Shown here one piece after another: positions 62,117 to 64,000 of a stretch of 64,000 bases of DNA; within the stretch, counting starts at the first letter, position 1, and each line of letters begins with the position of its first letter. Under the pieces are notes generated by a model. That model was not told the DNA's origin. It saw nothing but the letters and a program-made list of their open reading frames with translations, and searched no databases. The stretch comes from Pogonophryne albipinna (Eukaryota > Chordata > Actinopteri > Perciformes > Artedidraconidae). The translations under genes were made by a program, and so were the position numbers. Where the stretch lies: NCBI GenBank assembly GCA_028583405.1, contig CM053256.1:9848494-9912493 (forward strand), written 5' to 3'.

Positions 62117-63985
62117 TTATTTGGATGTCCTGCAGATAAGGCCATTTCTTGAGTCCGCCTGGGTAAGAATGTTTCTTTTGGTAACAGGGATTTTGTTCTG
62201 AGTGTAAACCTTGGGCAAGTTTATATATGTGCCATCTTCCATATGTCCCACTTCTAGACCGGTTACCTCAAAACTCCCGACTGTTTTCTCTGTTCCCATC
62301 GTTTGAAGAAGGACTTCAGTTCTCCGTCCTCTAGCACCAAGCTGCCTCATGAGCCCTTCTGTGCAAAATGTGTCGGTACTACCAGGGTCCAGGAATGCAT
62401 AGGTCAGTATGCTTTTATTTCCATGGCAGAGTTTCACCTTCACTGGCACTATGGCAAGTATGCTGTCTTTACCAGCCCCGATTCCTTCACCTTCTCCTAC
62501 TGAAACAAGAGCACTGCTGATGGATGTCTCATCAGGCCTTGCTCCCCCACTCTGCTGCTCTGCCTTATCTTGTTTAAAGTTCTCAGTTTCAGGCTTTGAA
62601 GATCTTTTAATGTGCAGAATAGTTGGGTGCTTAGCATGACAGATTTGACAGGTCATTCTCCTGTTACAGTTCCTGCTCAAGTGCCCCACCTTCAGGCAGC
62701 CAAAGCATAGTCCTTTCTCTTTCAGAAACTCAATTTTAGCTTCATGAGATACTGAATGTATTTTATGGCATTCAGCTAAAGGATGTTTACTTGTACAAAA
62801 AGTACATGAGGTGTCATTGTTAGTGGAGGAAATGTAGCTTTTAACAGGATATTTGTCTTCTTTGAGTTTCTCTGCACGGCTGTCTGACACTATAGCCACT
62901 GTGGTTGCAAAACTGCTCCCTTTGCTCTTATTTCGATATGAATCAACAAGAGTCTTGGTCTTGAAAGCCGTCTTTGTACTGTTAAGTTGATCGGGAATGT
63001 CACCAAAGAGAGGGTCTTGAAGTATTCTAGCTTGTCTTTCAATAAATACAACAAGGTCATGTAATCTTGCTCTTTGATGGCTCCGCTCCAGAATATCACA
63101 AGCTGCTGTTCTCCACTTCTCCCTTAGTTTGTAAGGTAGCTTTGAAAGAATGAGCCGTAGGTTGGATGGCAGGTCCAGCTCCTCCATGTCCTGCAGATCC
63201 CTCATTGCATTACAGCAGCCTCTCAGAAAAAGTGCATAACAGTGCAGTGACTTTCCATCCTCTGCCTTTATAGTGTTCCAGTTGAGAGCTTTTCCCATAT
63301 ATGCGTTTGCTATCTTGAGCTCATCTCCAAAATGCACTTTTAGCAGTCTCTTAGCTTCAGCAAAGCCACTATTAGCATCCATGTGAAGGCAGCTTCTCAC
63401 CAGTTCCCTGCAGGATCCCGAAGTATATTGTTCCAGGTAATATAATCGATCCTGGTTACTGGTGGTTTTCTCCTCAATGCCATGTTGAAATGCCCTCACA
63501 AATATTTGATAATTCAGGGGATTGCCATCAAAGACTGGGATTTCCCTGCTGGGCAGTGATGCTTGTTTTTGTTGAAGTACAAGTAAATTAACAATGTCAT
63601 TTTGTCTTTGCATCACAGTCAGGAAATTGTCATTAGTATTTGTCCCTGTAATTCCTGCATCTCTAGCTGTGTGTTGAGAGCTTTGGTTTGCATTATCAAT
63701 ATTTTCTGGTGGTCTTGGTTGTTGGTGTAGAAGCCTTTGAAGTGGTGTCTTGGGAATGGCTCCGAACTCAGCAAAGGAAATTGGAGACGGCTCTGCATCC
63801 ATTGACATATGTGTTTTTAATCTGTAGTCCTTTAAATAGTCATTCATGCCATCATATTTGCCTTGTATTGGATTTTGTGAACCAGTCTCAAAGTGCTCCA
63901 GGACTTTCATTTTTGCATCAGATTCAGCTAGGCTGGCTTCCATTTCTATCCGTTCGGATCTAGCTTGCAGTTGAGCCTTTTCCAT
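62117..63985 (-). pseudogene. BEL/Pao copy B gag-protease reading frame (5' end outside window)
   Basis: Long open frame (at least 622 codons) with an N-terminal Glu/Ala/Lys coiled-coil stretch, the intact DUF1759 gag region (VFDGNPLNYQIFVRAFQHG, LHMDANSGFAEAKRLLKVHF), three cysteine clusters as in copy A, and the retropepsin-like AFLDPGSTDTF. It ends prematurely after a one-base deletion near 62155. Confidence 0.9.
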
Positions 63986-64000
63986 TTCAAGTGCCTGCTT

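Larger units (their letters stand above)
57733..64000 (-). mobile_element. BEL/Pao LTR retrotransposon, copy B (inverted, inserted into copy A)
   Basis: Minus-strand element whose 3' LTR is 57733-58194, followed (rightward) by integrase, RNase H, reverse transcriptase, protease and gag; the gag start and 5' LTR lie past the window edge. Order and sequence match copy A where they overlap, at roughly 97-98% by eye. Pol is broken by at least three frame changes, near 62155, 61556 and 61150. Confidence 0.93.

Overview
The window is vertebrate nuclear DNA, almost certainly a teleost fish, probably a percomorph. Genes are split into short exons by mostly small GT-AG introns. Long (CA)n tracts, hAT- and piggyBac-like non-autonomous elements, LTR debris and BEL/Pao retrotransposons fill introns and gaps. 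Gene names come from recognising protein families; exon joins come from reading splice sites and checking that reading phase is kept across every junction.

Layout: (1) 1-7057 (+), the 3' part of a P4-ATPase flippase gene, ATP8B2-like, with an LTR-derived, tandem-repeat-rich insertion in one intron. (2) 9909-17200 (+), interleukin-6 receptor alpha (IL6R), 10 exons, 590 aa. (3) 18808-20271 (+), the small RIIa-domain gene RIIAD1, 89 aa, with a cilia-type X-box just upstream. (4) 24757-35235 (+), a 28-exon mesothelin/otoancorin-family gene, 1,096 aa, with signal peptide, internal furin-type site and GPI-type tail. (5) 36830-42471 (-), ZNF687, 1,328 aa. (6) 44089-47681 (-), PSMD4/Rpn10, 375 aa. 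(7) 50499-51419 (+), a short pentraxin (CRP/SAP type), 223 aa. (8) 53517-64000, two BEL/Pao LTR retrotransposons in opposite orientation, the second inserted into the reverse transcriptase region of the first; both carry disabling lesions.

ATP8B2-IL6R and PSMD4-ZNF687 are neighbours on human 1q21.3, where RIIAD1 also lies (recalled, not searched), so this is a rearranged version of an old vertebrate block. The IL-6 receptor alpha gene and an acute-phase-type pentraxin lie about 33 kb apart. The pentraxin promoter region belongs to a sequence present three times in the window, which suggests past local duplication.

No CRISPR array, tRNA, rRNA or prokaryotic feature was seen. I found no clearly new multi-gene system. 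The most distinctive signals are a ~90-residue insert in the IL6R Ig domain, a perfect 70-bp palindrome in an IL6R intron, a (CA)135 tract starting at +4 of a RIIAD1 splice donor, a gag-like ORF built from tandem repeats inside an LTR element, a DNA-element insertion whose empty site survives 4 kb away in a paralogous segment, and the head-to-head nested BEL/Pao pair.
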